Origin: Acidimicrobiales bacterium
GTDB lineage: Bacteria > Actinomycetota > Acidimicrobiia > Acidimicrobiales > SZUA-35
Assembly (NCBI GenBank): GCA_028285495.1
Contig: JANQPB010000016.1
Span: 124,001-188,000, forward strand
DNA length: 64,000 nt
Direction: 5' to 3'
Both the position numbers and the translations under genes were made by a program. The first letter of the stretch is position 1. Each line of letters begins with the position of its first letter. Positions 18,077 through 27,816 of the stretch are shown one piece after another. Under the pieces are notes generated by a model, which was given only the letters and a program-made list of their open reading frames with translations, made no database searches and was not told the origin of the DNA.

Positions 18077-18634
18077 ATGAGCTACGACGCCACCGACGCC
18101 CTCGCCTCGCTGCTCGTCTCCTACGAGTACAGCCGGGGCCAGCTCTACGACCGGCTGGCCGGGCTGACCGACGGCGAGTACCGGTGGGAGCCGGTACCCG
18201 GGTGCTGGACCGTGACCCCGACCGACGACGGCTGGACCGCAGCCAACGATCCCGGGGCCGACCCCGCTCCGTTCACCACGATCGCCTGGCGGCTTTGGCA
18301 CATCTGGGACTGCTTCGAGAGCTACAGCGAGCGGGCCTTCGGCACCCGCGACTCGGGCATGCCGTACGACCGGTTCGTCGGCTCCGCCATCGAGGCCATC
18401 GCCCTCGTGCGCCGGGCCATCGACCACTTCGTTCGGGAGCTGGAGGCCAGCGGCGCCGATGCGGCCGAGCCGCTCGGTCCGGCGTTCGGACCCTTCGCCG
18501 ACCGCAACCGCATCGACCTCGGGCTGCACGCCCTGCGGGAGCTGCACAGCCACGGGGCCGAGATCGGGCTGCTGCGCGACCTCTGGCTCCACTCGGCCGG
18601 CGTCGACCCGGCGGAGCCTGCGGCCGCGACCTGA
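18077..18634 (+). CDS. DinB-like (DUF664-type) protein
   Basis: Predicted 185-residue four-helix-bundle protein. Candidate metal-binding histidines occur in WRLWHIWDCFE and in the C-terminal LHSHGAEIGLLRDLW, the layout of DinB/YfiT-like putative metalloenzymes, some of which are thiol transferases. AGAGAGG precedes the ATG closely. It converges with lysA, leaving only 3 bases between the genes. The substrate is unknown. Confidence 0.75.
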   Translation: MSYDATDALASLLVSYEYSRGQLYDRLAGLTDGEYRWEPVPGCWTVTPTDDGWTAANDPGADPAPFTTIAWRLWHIWDCFESYSERAFGTRDSGMPYDRFVGSAIEAIALVRRAIDHFVRELEASGADAAEPLGPAFGPFADRNRIDLGLHALRELHSHGAEIGLLRDLWLHSAGVDPAEPAAAT

Positions 18635-18637
18635 GCG

Positions 18638-19924
18638 CTACCCGAGGTCGGTGAGCAGCAGGTCGTCGTCGGTCTCCCGCCGGACGACCAACCGGGCATC
18701 GCCGTCTCGGCAGAACACCACCGGCGGGCGCAGGATCTTGTTGTAGTTCGAGCCCATCGAGTGGCCGTAGGCCCCGGTGACCGGGGTGGCCAGCACGTCG
18801 CCGACCATCACGTCCGCCGGCACCCGGGCGTCGCGGACGAGCAGGTCGCCAGACTCGCAGTGCTTGCCGACGATGCGAACGGTCCGGTTGCGGTCGGCGG
18901 TGACCGAGCGGGGCAGGAACGCCTCGTAGCCCGAGCCGTACAGCACCGGGCGAGGGTTGTCGCTCATCCCGCCGTCGACCGAGAGGTAGGTGCGGATGCC
19001 GGGCAGGTCCTTGATCGTGCCGACCGTGTAGAGCGTGACCGCGGCGGCAGCCGTGATCGAGCGGCCCGGCTCGACGCCGATCTCGGCCGTGATGCCGGCC
19101 TCGGCCGCGGCCGAGCGGAGGACCCGGGCCCACTGCGTGATCGTCGGCGCCTCCTCCCCCTCGACGTAGGGAACGCCGAGGCCGCCCCCGACCACCAGCT
19201 CGGGAAGGCCGAGCGGGTTGGCGAAGCGACCGAGCACCTCGACCGCGGCCGAGAACGACTCGGCCCGGAACACCTGGGACCCGATGTGGGCGTGGATGCC
19301 GACCAGCTCGACCGCCGGGGAGGCCTTGGCCTTCTCGACCGCCTCGGCCGCGGCCCCGCTCGAGACGGTGAACCCGAACTTCGAGTCGTCGTGGCCGGTG
19401 GCGATGTACTCGTGGGTCTCCGCCTTGACGCCAGGCGTGATCCGCAGCAGCACCGCGGGGGTGCGGCCGTCCTCGCCGTGCAGGGCTTCGAGCCGGGCCA
19501 GCTCGTCGAAGCTGTCGACGACGGTCCGACCGACGCCGACCTCCCTGGCCCGCCGCAGCTCCGACAGCGATTTGTTGTTGCCGTGGAAGACGAGGCGCTC
19601 GGGCGGGACGCCCGCCGAGAGGCACACGTGCAGCTCGCCGCCACTGGCCACGTCCAGCCCCATGCCCTCCTCGGCCGCCAGCCTGGCCATCGCCCGGCAC
19701 AGGAAGGCCTTGGTCGCATAGGTGGCGGCGGGGCCGAAGGCGGTCACCGCCTCCCGGCACCGGGCTCGAAGGTGGCCCTCGTCGTAGGCGAAGACCGGCG
19801 TGCCGAACTCGCGGGCCAGCTCGACGGTGTCGCAGCCGGCGATCGTCAGCCGACCGCCATCGCCGACCGCCGCGTTGTCGGGCAGGAGGTGCCAGGGCAG
19901 CCGTGTGCCCGACCGTCGATCCAT
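18638..19924 (-). CDS. lysA: Diaminopimelate decarboxylase
   Basis: Predicted 428-residue PLP enzyme making lysine from meso-diaminopimelate. The PLP-lysine motif YATKAFLCRA, GLDVASGGEL, HIGSQ, the glycine loop VVGGGLGVPY, EPGRSI and the substrate-site CESGDLL are all present. ATG at 19924 has a GGGGAG site upstream. It lies 17 bases downstream of argS, the conserved argS-lysA pair of actinobacteria. Confidence 0.96.
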   Translation of the reverse strand: MDRRSGTRLPWHLLPDNAAVGDGGRLTIAGCDTVELAREFGTPVFAYDEGHLRARCREAVTAFGPAATYATKAFLCRAMARLAAEEGMGLDVASGGELHVCLSAGVPPERLVFHGNNKSLSELRRAREVGVGRTVVDSFDELARLEALHGEDGRTPAVLLRITPGVKAETHEYIATGHDDSKFGFTVSSGAAAEAVEKAKASPAVELVGIHAHIGSQVFRAESFSAAVEVLGRFANPLGLPELVVGGGLGVPYVEGEEAPTITQWARVLRSAAAEAGITAEIGVEPGRSITAAAAVTLYTVGTIKDLPGIRTYLSVDGGMSDNPRPVLYGSGYEAFLPRSVTADRNRTVRIVGKHCESGDLLVRDARVPADVMVGDVLATPVTGAYGHSMGSNYNKILRPPVVFCRDGDARLVVRRETDDDLLLTDLG

Positions 19925-19941
19925 CGTCCGCCGCTCCCCTG

Positions 19942-21552
19942 CTACATCCGCTCGGGGGCCGAGACCCCGAGCAGGTCGAGGCCGATGGCCAGGCCGATCC
20001 TGGTCCCCTCGGCCAACCACAGCCGCGCCTGCTGCACGTCCGGTGGCACGTCGGTCCGCAGGATCGGGCAGTCGCGGTAGAAGCCGTGGAACGCACCGGC
20101 CAGCTCCCTGACCCAGTTGGTGATCTTGTGCGGGCCGCGCTCGGTGCAGGCCAGCTCGAGCACCTCGGGCAGCTCCGAGAGGGCCCGCAGCAGCTCCAGC
20201 TCGCGTTCCTCGGTGAGGACCGACAGGTCGACGTCGGCGATCGGCCGCCGCTCGACCCCCCGCTCGGCCGCCTCCCGCCCGATCGAGTGGATCCTGGCGT
20301 TGGCGTACTGCACGTAGTAGACGGGGTTCTCCGACGCCTGGGTGGTCAGCAGGTCGAGGTCGATCGTCTGGGGCGAGTCGACCGACTGCATGAGGTAGGC
20401 GAAACGGGCGACGTCGGGCCCGACCTCGTCGACCAGGTCACGGATCTCGATGAGCGTGCCCGCCCGCTTGGAGATCTTGACCTCCTTGCCGTCCCGCAGC
20501 AGCTTCACGTTCTGGCCGATGATGACCTCGTAGGCCTCCGGCGGCTTGCCGAGCGCCTGGAGGGCGGCCCGCATCCGGGGGACGTAGCCGTGGTGGTCGG
20601 CCCCGAGGATGTCGACGATGACCTCGCCCCGGTCGAACTTGTCCAGGTGGTAGGCGATGTCGGGGGTGAAGTAGGTGACGTCGCCGTCGCTCCGCACGAG
20701 CACCCGGTCCTTGTCGTCGCCGAAGTCGGTGGTCCGCAGCCAGGTGGCACCGTCGGCCTCGAACACGTGACCGTTGGCCCTGAGCTTGGCCACCGCCCGC
20801 TCCATGGCCCCGGAGGCGGCGATGGCGGCCTCGCTCGACCAGGTGTCGAACTCGACGTTCATCGACCCGAGGACCTCCCTGGCGTCGTCGAGCGAGCGCT
20901 GCTTGCCCCACTCGACCGGGTCGGCGTCGCCGGGCATCTCGGCCGCCCAGTCCTCGATGTACTGGCCGAGGTAGCCGTTCTCGGGCGCCGGCTCGCCGGC
21001 CTTGCGGGCCTCGAGCGACTGGCCGAAGAGCTGGGTCTGGGTGCCCCGGTCGTTGATGTAGTACTCGGTGTGGACCCGGTACCCGCAGCGGCGCATGATC
21101 CGGGCGAGCGAGTCGCCGAACGCGCCCCACCGGCCACCGCCGGCGTGGATGGGTCCGGTCGGGTTGGCCGACACGAACTCGAGGTTGACCCGCAGGCCGT
21201 CGCCGAGGTCGAGCCTGGCGTAGTCGTCGGTGCCGGCCTCGATGACCTGGCCGAGGACCTCGTGCAACCAGCTCGGCGACAGGGTCAGGTTGACGAAGCC
21301 GGGGCCGGCGATGTCGACCGCCTCGACGTGGGCCGGCCGATCGGCCAGGAGGTGGTCGGCCAGCTCCTGGGCCAGCTCGCGGGGGTTGCGGCCGGCGGCC
21401 TTGGCCGTGACCAGGGCGGCGTTGGTCGACCAGTCGCCGTGCTCGCGTCTGGCCGGGCGCTCCACCGTGATGGGCTTGTCACCGACCTCGACCCCGAGGG
21501 TGGCCAGTGCCGTGTCGACGGCGTCTGCGAGCTGGTCACGAATCATGACCAT
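19942..21552 (-). CDS. argS: Arginyl-tRNA synthetase
   Basis: Predicted 536-residue class Ia synthetase. The signature SANPTGPIHAGGGRWGAFGD replaces the second His of HIGH with Gly, as is common in actinobacterial ArgRS. The KMSKS-like loop is VKISKRAGTL. The C-terminal anticodon-binding helical domain ends with the VSAPERM tail. The ATG at 21552 or 21546 could be used (MVMIRDQ or MIRDQ); no strong ribosome site precedes either. A TACGCT box lies just upstream. Confidence 0.96.
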   Translation of the reverse strand: MVMIRDQLADAVDTALATLGVEVGDKPITVERPARREHGDWSTNAALVTAKAAGRNPRELAQELADHLLADRPAHVEAVDIAGPGFVNLTLSPSWLHEVLGQVIEAGTDDYARLDLGDGLRVNLEFVSANPTGPIHAGGGRWGAFGDSLARIMRRCGYRVHTEYYINDRGTQTQLFGQSLEARKAGEPAPENGYLGQYIEDWAAEMPGDADPVEWGKQRSLDDAREVLGSMNVEFDTWSSEAAIAASGAMERAVAKLRANGHVFEADGATWLRTTDFGDDKDRVLVRSDGDVTYFTPDIAYHLDKFDRGEVIVDILGADHHGYVPRMRAALQALGKPPEAYEVIIGQNVKLLRDGKEVKISKRAGTLIEIRDLVDEVGPDVARFAYLMQSVDSPQTIDLDLLTTQASENPVYYVQYANARIHSIGREAAERGVERRPIADVDLSVLTEERELELLRALSELPEVLELACTERGPHKITNWVRELAGAFHGFYRDCPILRTDVPPDVQQARLWLAEGTRIGLAIGLDLLGVSAPERM

Positions 21553-21562
21553 CGAGCGTACT

Positions 21563-21578
21563 GGCCTCGCCCGAGGCC
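21563..21578 (-). terminator. Hairpin in the deacetylase-argS spacer
   Basis: GGCCTC-GCCC-GAGGCC, a perfect 6-bp stem just upstream of argS and downstream of the deacetylase stop. It may be a weak terminator or a leader structure. Confidence 0.35.
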
Positions 21579-21635
21579 CCGCCCTGGTTTCGTCGTCGGT
21601 CGGTGATGGTCGCTTCGTTCCGCTGCAGGTGGCTC

Positions 21636-22847
21636 CTACCAGTCGTAGGCCGGCAGGCCGCCGACCCAGCAGCGGTAGGCGGCCCCGGGGTCGGCGGTCG
21701 GGTCGCCGCCGTGGCAGTCGCCGGTCAGGGTCGGGGCCGAGGTGCGGACGAACTCGATCCCGTCGGAGAAGTGGAGCACGAGCTCGCCCCGGCTCAGCCC
21801 GCCGGCCAGCTGGTCGAGCCAGTAGGCGAAGCCGTCTGGATCGGGCTGGCGACCGAGCACCATCCGGTAGACGTGGGTGACGAACTCGTCGTCGGTCATG
21901 ACCGCCGCCCGGGTGAACTCGGCGCTGATGGCGAACGAGTCGCTGATCTGGGCCATCGAGGCCCCGGTGCTGTACTCCCGGTTCCAGTACTCCCAGCCCT
22001 CCCCGTCCGGCAGGCGGCCGAAGTAGGCCAGGTAGAGGCGGGCGATCCTGACCCGGTGCCACCGCTCGGGGGCGTCGGGGTCGAAGGCCGGCTCGACGAT
22101 GGGGAGCGGCCCGCCGCCGCAGCCGGGGAGCGCCTCGAACCGGAAGCGATCGTGGCTGTCGGCGAGCCAGCCGGCGAGCACGGCCAGGCCGCGGCGGCGG
22201 TTGGAGAAGCCGTCGTGGAGGAGGACGGTGTCGCCGTCGCCGGCCGCGTCGAGCCTGGCCCGCATCCTGGCCTCGGTCCAGGTCGACGACCGGAGGCTGA
22301 GGCGCCAGTCGTTGGTGTCGACGTCCCACAGGCCGTGGTGGCTGCCCGACCCGGTGGCCCACTCGGCGTTCGGCAGACCGACCGCCACCGCCTGGGCGTG
22401 GACCCGGGCGCTGGTGTCGCCGTAGGGCGGGCGGTAGCAGACCGGGGTCACGCCCGTTGTGGCCTCGATGGCTGCGGTCGTGGTGACGAGCTCGCGCCGG
22501 ATGGCGTCATCCGGCAGTCGGGACAGGGCCGGATGGCTCCAGGTGTGGTTGGCGATGGCGTGGCCGTCGGCCACGATCCGAACCGCCGTTGCCGGGTTGG
22601 CGGTGACCGCCGAGCCGGTGACGAAGAACGTGGCCCTGACGTCGTAGCGGGCGAGGAGGTCGAGGAACGCAGGGGTGTCCTCGCCCGGGCCGTCGTCGAA
22701 GGTGAGGTAGAGGACCGGGCGGTCGTCGACGGGTGCGGGGGCCGGGGCGGCGGACGCCGGCGAGCCGGACAGACCGACGGCGGCGATGGCCAGCAGCGCG
22801 GCGACGACGACAAGGAAGGAGCGTGGTGGCGATGGTGGTGGTTGCAC
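21636..22847 (-). CDS. Secreted polysaccharide deacetylase with DUF4214-like C-terminal domain
   Basis: Predicted 403-residue exported protein. A signal peptide (about 1-33, ending SPASAA) precedes a NodB deacetylase domain (about 43-240). Motif 1 is TFDDGPGED with Asp51/52, the metal histidines are in NHTWSH (101, 105), and RPPYGD is at 139-144. Residues about 265-370 match a DUF4214-like module with two repeats around RLYLAYFGRLPDGEGWEYW and VYRMVLGRQPDPDGFAYWL. Such modules are thought to mediate surface or polysaccharide binding. Expected role: deacetylation of cell-wall or extracellular glycan. GTG at 22847 has GGAGG directly against it, so the start is not certain. Confidence 0.88.
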   Translation of the reverse strand: MQPPPSPPRSFLVVVAALLAIAAVGLSGSPASAAPAPAPVDDRPVLYLTFDDGPGEDTPAFLDLLARYDVRATFFVTGSAVTANPATAVRIVADGHAIANHTWSHPALSRLPDDAIRRELVTTTAAIEATTGVTPVCYRPPYGDTSARVHAQAVAVGLPNAEWATGSGSHHGLWDVDTNDWRLSLRSSTWTEARMRARLDAAGDGDTVLLHDGFSNRRRGLAVLAGWLADSHDRFRFEALPGCGGGPLPIVEPAFDPDAPERWHRVRIARLYLAYFGRLPDGEGWEYWNREYSTGASMAQISDSFAISAEFTRAAVMTDDEFVTHVYRMVLGRQPDPDGFAYWLDQLAGGLSRGELVLHFSDGIEFVRTSAPTLTGDCHGGDPTADPGAAYRCWVGGLPAYDW

Positions 22848-23110
22848 CCTCCAACGGTCCCGCCGGGCCGGTCACCGGGCCATGGAGCGCAGGGGCTCTC
22901 CGGCTGGGCGAACGTCGGCTCACCGCTGGTCCCCGCGACCGTCGTTGGGCGGGTGACCGTGCCCACCGCGCCGGCGAGCTCATCGACGCGTCCCGGCCGC
23001 CACCATCGCCGTTTCCGGCCAGATCCGCGGGCAGAACGGCCGGGCCACGGGTCGGCGTCGGCGTCGGGCCGCTCGCCACCGGCGGCGCCGGGGCACCCCC
23101 GGTCGCTGAG

Positions 23111-24616
23111 CTATGGCGCCAGGTCGGCTGCCGCCGCGGCCGCCGAGCGGTACCGCGCCCGGACCTCGTCGGCCGCCGCGGCCGCCTCGGCCTGCGGCTC
23201 GATCACCCTGCCGCCGGCCCGGAGGCCCCAGCGATCGGTGACCTCGTCGATCGAGTCGCCGACCGCAACCGCCGCCGCCTGCACCGCGGCACCGGTGGCG
23301 GGGGCCTCGTCGTCGTCGGGGATGCGGATCGGGCCCCGGTGGAGGTCGGCCAGGATCTGCTGGTAGGCCGTCGACCGGGCCCCGCCGCCAACGAGCCGCA
23401 GCTCGCCGCCGTCGGCTGCGCCGTCGACCGCCAGGCCCGGGGTCACGGCGGCCAGGGCGTCGGCCGCCTCCAGCAGGTTGCACAGCACGCCCTCGTGGGC
23501 GGCCCTGGCCAGGTCGGCCCGCCCGGTGCCGGGGCGGAGCCCGGTGATCATGCCGGTGGCGCCCGGCAGGTTCGGGGTCCGCTCGCCGTCGAACCACGGT
23601 ACGACGACGGCGCCGCCGGCGCCGGCGCCGGTCTCGGGCGAGACCGCCAGCTGGGCCAGCCCGACGTGATCGAGGCCGAGGGTGGCGCCGATCATGTCGG
23701 TCACCTTGGTCGCGTTGAGCGTGCAGGCCAGCGGCAGGTAGGCGCCGTTGGCGTCGGCGAACCCGGCGACGAGGCCGGACGGATCGCGCGACGGCCGGTC
23801 GGCGACGGCGAAGACCGTGCCCGACGTGCCGAGCGACATGGCCAGCTCGCCCAGGCGCAGGCCGAGGCCGAGGGAGGCGGCCATGTTGTCGCCCGATCCG
23901 GGCCCGACGACGACGCCGGGTGGCAGACCGAGGGCCGATGCCGCCTCGGCCGTGACCGTGCCGGCGGTCTCGGCCGGGCCGAGGACCCGGGGCAGGCAGC
24001 CGGCGAGGTCGCGGCCGGCGCCGGCGCTGGCCAGCAGCTCGGGGACGTAGGCCCCGCCGGCGGCGTCCCACCAGCCCGTACCGGACGCATCGCCCCGGTC
24101 GGTCACGTGGCTGCCGGTCAGCCGCCAGGTCAGGTAGTCGTGGGGCAGCATGATCCGCCGGATGGCGGCCACGGCATCGGGCTCGTGCTCGACCAGCCAG
24201 GCGAGCTTGGTCACCGTGATGGCGGCGACCGGGACGACCCCGCAGGCCCCGGCCCAGCGCTCGGCCCCGAGGTCGTGGACGAGGCGGTCGGCCTGGGGGG
24301 CCGACGTGGTGTCGTTCCAGAGCTTGGCCGGGCGGATCGGTCGGTCGTCGGCCCCGATGACGACGAGGCCGTGCTGCTGGCCCGAGACCGAGATGGCGAT
24401 CACGTCCTCGGCGGCCGTGCCGAGGCCGCCGAAGGCCTCGACGAGGGCCAGCCACCACGCCAGGGGGTCCTGCTCGGACGTCGGCGGCTCGGTCGCCGGG
24501 TGGGGGGCTCGGGCCTCCGCCACCGGCGTCCCGTCGTCGAGGCGGCGCAGGACGACCTTGGTCGACTGGGTCGACGAGTCGACCCCGGCGACCAATGGCG
24601 CACCCCCGCCGGTCAC
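23111..24616 (-). CDS. xylB: Xylulokinase
   Basis: Predicted 501-residue FGGY-family kinase phosphorylating D-xylulose. The N-terminal phosphate loop [15 protein letters not shown] is followed by [11 protein letters not shown] and [10 protein letters not shown], and the C-terminal domain contains [14 protein letters not shown]. The GTG start at 24616 overlaps the xylA stop by 4 bases (GTGA), so translation is coupled. Length is normal. Specificity for xylulose is inferred from the xylA partner. Confidence 0.95.
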   Translation of the reverse strand: MTGGGAPLVAGVDSSTQSTKVVLRRLDDGTPVAEARAPHPATEPPTSEQDPLAWWLALVEAFGGLGTAAEDVIAISVSGQQHGLVVIGADDRPIRPAKLWNDTTSAPQADRLVHDLGAERWAGACGVVPVAAITVTKLAWLVEHEPDAVAAIRRIMLPHDYLTWRLTGSHVTDRGDASGTGWWDAAGGAYVPELLASAGAGRDLAGCLPRVLGPAETAGTVTAEAASALGLPPGVVVGPGSGDNMAASLGLGLRLGELAMSLGTSGTVFAVADRPSRDPSGLVAGFADANGAYLPLACTLNATKVTDMIGATLGLDHVGLAQLAVSPETGAGAGGAVVVPWFDGERTPNLPGATGMITGLRPGTGRADLARAAHEGVLCNLLEAADALAAVTPGLAVDGAADGGELRLVGGGARSTAYQQILADLHRGPIRIPDDDEAPATGAAVQAAAVAVGDSIDEVTDRWGLRAGGRVIEPQAEAAAAADEVRARYRSAAAAAADLAP

Positions 24617-25950
24617 GAGACCGACCAGGTCATGGCGTTGACGTGGTTCTCCAGCCACTCCTGACGACCCGAGACCGGCTTCGGGTCCGAACCGCCCTCG
24701 ACGGCGGCATCGGCCAGACCGGCCAGCGTCGTCGCCGGATCCATGATGTGCGCCCCCTTGTCGCCGGCCCAGCCGGCGTAGCGCCGGTCCCTGGCCGCCT
24801 CGAGCGTGCCGTCGTCGAGCATGGCCTCGGCCACCAGCAGGGCCCGGGCCAGGGTGTCGATGCCGCCGACGTGACCGTGGAACAGGTCGGTGCGGTCGAT
24901 GCTCTGGCGCCGCAGCTTCGTGTCGAAGTTGAACCCGCCGGTGGTGAAGCCCCCGCCCCGCAGGATCTCGTAGACCGCGGGCGCCAGGTCGTCGACCGAG
25001 TTCGGGAACTGGTCGGTGTCCCAGCCGTTCTGGGGGTCGCCCCGGTTGGCGTCGACCGAGCCGAAGATGCCGTTGTCGACGGCGTAGGCCACCTCGTGGT
25101 GGAACGAGTGCCCCGACAGGGTGGCGTGGTTGACCTCGATGTTGACGAAGTACTCGCCGAGCAGGTCGTAGCGCTCGAGGAAGCCGTGGACGGTGGCCGA
25201 GTCGTAGTCGTACTGGTGCTTGGTCGGTTCCTGTGGCTTCGGCTCGATGAGCAGCGTGCCGTCGAAGCCGATCGACCGCTTGTGATCGGCCACCAGGTGC
25301 AGGAACCGGGCCAGCTGGTCGGCCTCCTGGGTCATCCGGGTGTTGAGCAGCGTCTCGTAGCCCTCGCGGCCGCCCCACAACACGTAGTTGTGGCCGCCGA
25401 GGCGATGCGTCGCCTCCAGCATCTGGCGGACCTGGGCCGCAGCGTGGGTGAACACGTCGGGGTCGGGGTTGGTGGCTGCGCCGGCGGCGTAGCGGGGGTG
25501 GGAGAAGAGGTTGGCGGTCCCCCACAGCAGCTCGACGCCGGTCTCGGCCATCTTCTCGCCTGCCCGGTCGACCATCGCATCGAGGTTGGACCGGAACTCC
25601 CGCAGGTCCGTCCCCTCGGGGGCCATGTCGACGTCGTGGAAGCAGTAGTAGGGCGTGCCCAGCTTGGCGAAGAACTCGAAGGCGGCGTCCTGCTTGGCCA
25701 TGGCCCCGTCCATCGGGTCGACGCCGGGCTCCAGCCACGGGCGGTCGAAGGTGCCGTGGCCGAAGATGTCGGCGCCGGGCCAGTTGAAGCTGTGCCAGTA
25801 GCAGACGGCGATCCGGAGCTGCTCGGCCATCGTCTTCCCGGCCACGACCCTCGACGGGTCGTAGACCCGGTAGGCGAGCCCACCGGTCTCATCGGAGGGA
25901 GCGGTCCCGGCGAAGGGCACCGGCTCGGCGATGTCGGGAAAGAAGACCAT
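24613..25950 (-). CDS. xylA: Xylose isomerase
   Basis: Predicted 445-residue TIM-barrel metal-dependent isomerase converting D-xylose to D-xylulose. Landmarks are [28 protein letters not shown], the metal-site [34 protein letters not shown] and FDTKLRR. The length fits the longer (E. coli-type) class rather than the ~390-residue Streptomyces class. GAGGAA lies 7 bases before the ATG. A LacI-type operator lies about 60 bases upstream. No xylose transporter or regulator gene is adjacent. Confidence 0.96.
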   Translation of the reverse strand: MVFFPDIAEPVPFAGTAPSDETGGLAYRVYDPSRVVAGKTMAEQLRIAVCYWHSFNWPGADIFGHGTFDRPWLEPGVDPMDGAMAKQDAAFEFFAKLGTPYYCFHDVDMAPEGTDLREFRSNLDAMVDRAGEKMAETGVELLWGTANLFSHPRYAAGAATNPDPDVFTHAAAQVRQMLEATHRLGGHNYVLWGGREGYETLLNTRMTQEADQLARFLHLVADHKRSIGFDGTLLIEPKPQEPTKHQYDYDSATVHGFLERYDLLGEYFVNIEVNHATLSGHSFHHEVAYAVDNGIFGSVDANRGDPQNGWDTDQFPNSVDDLAPAVYEILRGGGFTTGGFNFDTKLRRQSIDRTDLFHGHVGGIDTLARALLVAEAMLDDGTLEAARDRRYAGWAGDKGAHIMDPATTLAGLADAAVEGGSDPKPVSGRQEWLENHVNAMTWSVS

Positions 25951-26008
25951 GGGCGTTCCTCGGGTTCGGAGCTGCCGTCGAGCGTCGCGGGGATGCCCGT
26001 TCGGCGCA

Positions 26009-26030
26009 AGCGTTGGAGCGCTCCAACGCT
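26009..26030. promoter_or_regulatory. Perfect 22-bp LacI-type operator of xylAB
   Basis: AGCGTTGGAGC is followed directly by its exact reverse complement, giving a central CpG as in LacI/GalR-family operators. It is centred about 70 bases upstream of the xylA ATG and overlaps a candidate -10 box. Binding of a xylose-responsive repressor is inferred. Confidence 0.75.
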
Positions 26031-26032
26031 AC
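26027..26032 (-). promoter_or_regulatory. Candidate -10 box of xylAB
   Basis: TAGCGT on the minus strand, overlapping the edge of the xyl palindrome, so the transcription start would fall inside the operator. Confidence 0.4.
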
Positions 26033-26104
26033 CCGGGGGCGATCCCCCGATCCAGCGGAGCGATCGCACGGCGAGCGCGGCGCCCGCCGCCGCCGCCGAC
26101 CGCC

Positions 26105-26878
26105 TCAGGTCCGCAGGGCGGCGGTGATGCGGTCGACCGACTCGACGGCCCCGATCGACGCCAGGTACGGCCGTATGCCGCCGTTGGCCTCCCGGAGGCG
26201 GCCGAGGAACGCGTGCATCGTCGGCGGATCGGCGCCCATCACGATCGGGGCCAGCGCCGGATCGATGCCCATCTCGGCCATCCTGTCGGCCGGCGTGCTG
26301 CCGGTGTTGGCCCGGTACCACCGGACCATGGCCTCGATCCCGGCCGCCGACCTGGCGAAGTCGGCGGCGATGTCGTCGTCGGCGACGCCGGCCGAGGCCA
26401 GAACCAGCGCGGCCACCACCCCGGTGCGGTCCTTGCCCGCCGTGCAGTGGAACACGGTCGGCCCCTCCTCGACCGAATCGGCGATCGCACCGAGGGCCGC
26501 CGCCAGCGCCGCCGCGTTCGCGGCGATCATGTGCTCGTAGTGCCGGCACAGCGGGTCGGGGCCTCCGTCGCCGGCCTCGGCCGAGACGAAGTCGGCCAGC
26601 GACTCGAGGATCGGAGCGTGGCGCCAGCCGATGCCATCGGCGGCGAACCGACCTTCGCGCTCGACCTCGGCGCCGGTCCGCAGGTCAACCACGTTGACGA
26701 TCGGCACGTCGAGCAGCAGCCGCTGCTGGTCGACCGGCGCCCGGTGCAGCCCGTCCGAGCGGAAGAGCCGCCCGATCGCCAGCCGGCGACCGTCGGCCAC
26801 CGCCGCACCGCCCAGGTCGCGGAAGTTGTAGACCCCGTCCAGCTGCGGACCGACCGCGTCGAGTGGCTGTGCCGTCAT
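26105..26878 (-). CDS. Tyrosine-protein phosphatase (MptpB/Y_phosphatase3-like)
   Basis: Predicted 257-residue cysteine phosphatase. The P-loop HCTAGKDRTG (Cys145, Arg151) fits HCX5R, with the KDRTG form typical of actinobacterial PtpB-type enzymes. The N-terminus has the related GVYNFRDLGG and GRLFRSDGLHR motifs. The substrate could be a phosphoprotein or a phosphoinositide. A TAGGTT box lies 6 bases before the ATG, giving its own leaderless promoter. Confidence 0.92.
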   Translation of the reverse strand: MTAQPLDAVGPQLDGVYNFRDLGGAAVADGRRLAIGRLFRSDGLHRAPVDQQRLLLDVPIVNVVDLRTGAEVEREGRFAADGIGWRHAPILESLADFVSAEAGDGGPDPLCRHYEHMIAANAAALAAALGAIADSVEEGPTVFHCTAGKDRTGVVAALVLASAGVADDDIAADFARSAAGIEAMVRWYRANTGSTPADRMAEMGIDPALAPIVMGADPPTMHAFLGRLREANGGIRPYLASIGAVESVDRITAALRT

Positions 26879-26884
26879 CCCGAC

Positions 26885-26890
26885 AACCTA
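26885..26890 (-). promoter_or_regulatory. Leaderless -10 box of the tyrosine phosphatase gene
   Basis: TAGGTT, 6 bases before the ATG. Confidence 0.6.
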
Positions 26891-26955
26891 CGGGCGGGGC
26901 CGGTCGCAGCGGTGGCCGGGAGATGACACCGGCGTGAACACGGCCCGGTCAGCGG

Positions 26956-27768
26956 TCACAGCTCGCGGATCAGCCCCTCCTGGGCGATGGTGGCGATGTG
27001 CTGACCGTCGGCGGCGAAGACGTGGCCGGTGCTGAGGCCGCGGGTGCGGAGGATGCCGTGACCGGCCAGATCGAGCAGCAGCCAGTCGTCGGCCTTGGCC
27101 GGCCGGTGGAACCAGACCGCATGGTCGAGACTGGCGGTCATGTAGGTCGAGTCCCAGTCACCCTCGGCCGGGATACCGCGGGGGTGGGAGGTGGCGACGG
27201 CGTCCATCGGGTTGGTGTCGCTCAAGTAGGCGAGGGCGCAGGCATGGACCCGGGGATCGTCCGGCAGCTCGCCGGTGTAGCGGCACCAGATCAGTGAGCG
27301 GGGCTGGTCGCCGGCCAGCTTGACGTCGATCCGCTCGATGCCCGAGCCCTCGACCATCGACGTCATCGAGGCCGGGTCGGGGGCGTAGGCCGGGAAGGCG
27401 GCGGTCTGGGTCTCGACGCCGTCCTCGTGGCGCTGGAACGAGCACGACACGGTGCAGATGGCGCCGCCGCTCTGGCGGGCGACGACCCGACGGGTGGTGA
27501 ACGAGCGACCGTTGCGGATCCGGTCGACCTCGTACCGCACCGGCTCACCCGGATCGCCCCCCAGGATGAAGTAGCCGTGCAGGGAGTGGACGGCGTGCTC
27601 GGCCACGACGGTCTGCGTCGCCGCCCACAGGGCCTGGGCGATCACGAGACCGCCGTAGATCCGGCCCCAGGGGTAGTCGGGGCTCTCCCCCACCCAGACG
27701 TCGGGTCCGTGGTCCTCCAACTCGAAGACCCGGCTGACGTCGGCGGGGGTTCGCTCGGTGCTGGTCAC
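26956..27768 (-). CDS. tesB: Acyl-CoA thioesterase II
   Basis: Predicted 270-residue double-hotdog thioesterase hydrolysing acyl-CoA. N-terminal hotdog: GRIYGGLVIAQALWAA, VHSLHGYFILGG and RNGRSFTTRRV. C-terminal hotdog: the catalytic-type residues appear in ASLDHAVWFHR, GLSTGHVF and IATIAQEGLIR, matching the Asp/Thr/Gln set of TesB. A TACGGT box lies 6 bases before the GTG start. Confidence 0.93.
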   Translation of the reverse strand: MTSTERTPADVSRVFELEDHGPDVWVGESPDYPWGRIYGGLVIAQALWAATQTVVAEHAVHSLHGYFILGGDPGEPVRYEVDRIRNGRSFTTRRVVARQSGGAICTVSCSFQRHEDGVETQTAAFPAYAPDPASMTSMVEGSGIERIDVKLAGDQPRSLIWCRYTGELPDDPRVHACALAYLSDTNPMDAVATSHPRGIPAEGDWDSTYMTASLDHAVWFHRPAKADDWLLLDLAGHGILRTRGLSTGHVFAADGQHIATIAQEGLIREL

Positions 27769-27774
27769 CCCCTG

Positions 27775-27780
27775 ACCGTA
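27775..27780 (-). promoter_or_regulatory. Leaderless -10 box of tesB
   Basis: TACGGT, 6 bases before the GTG start. Confidence 0.6.
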
Positions 27781-27816
27781 CCGGCCCGATCAGGCTGGTC
27801 GGCGGGTGTGGTGCGG

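Noticed and set aside
20990..21200. ArgRS with HAGG instead of HIGH as a defective enzyme
   Set aside because: A Gly at the second His is common in actinobacterial ArgRS; the rest is normal.
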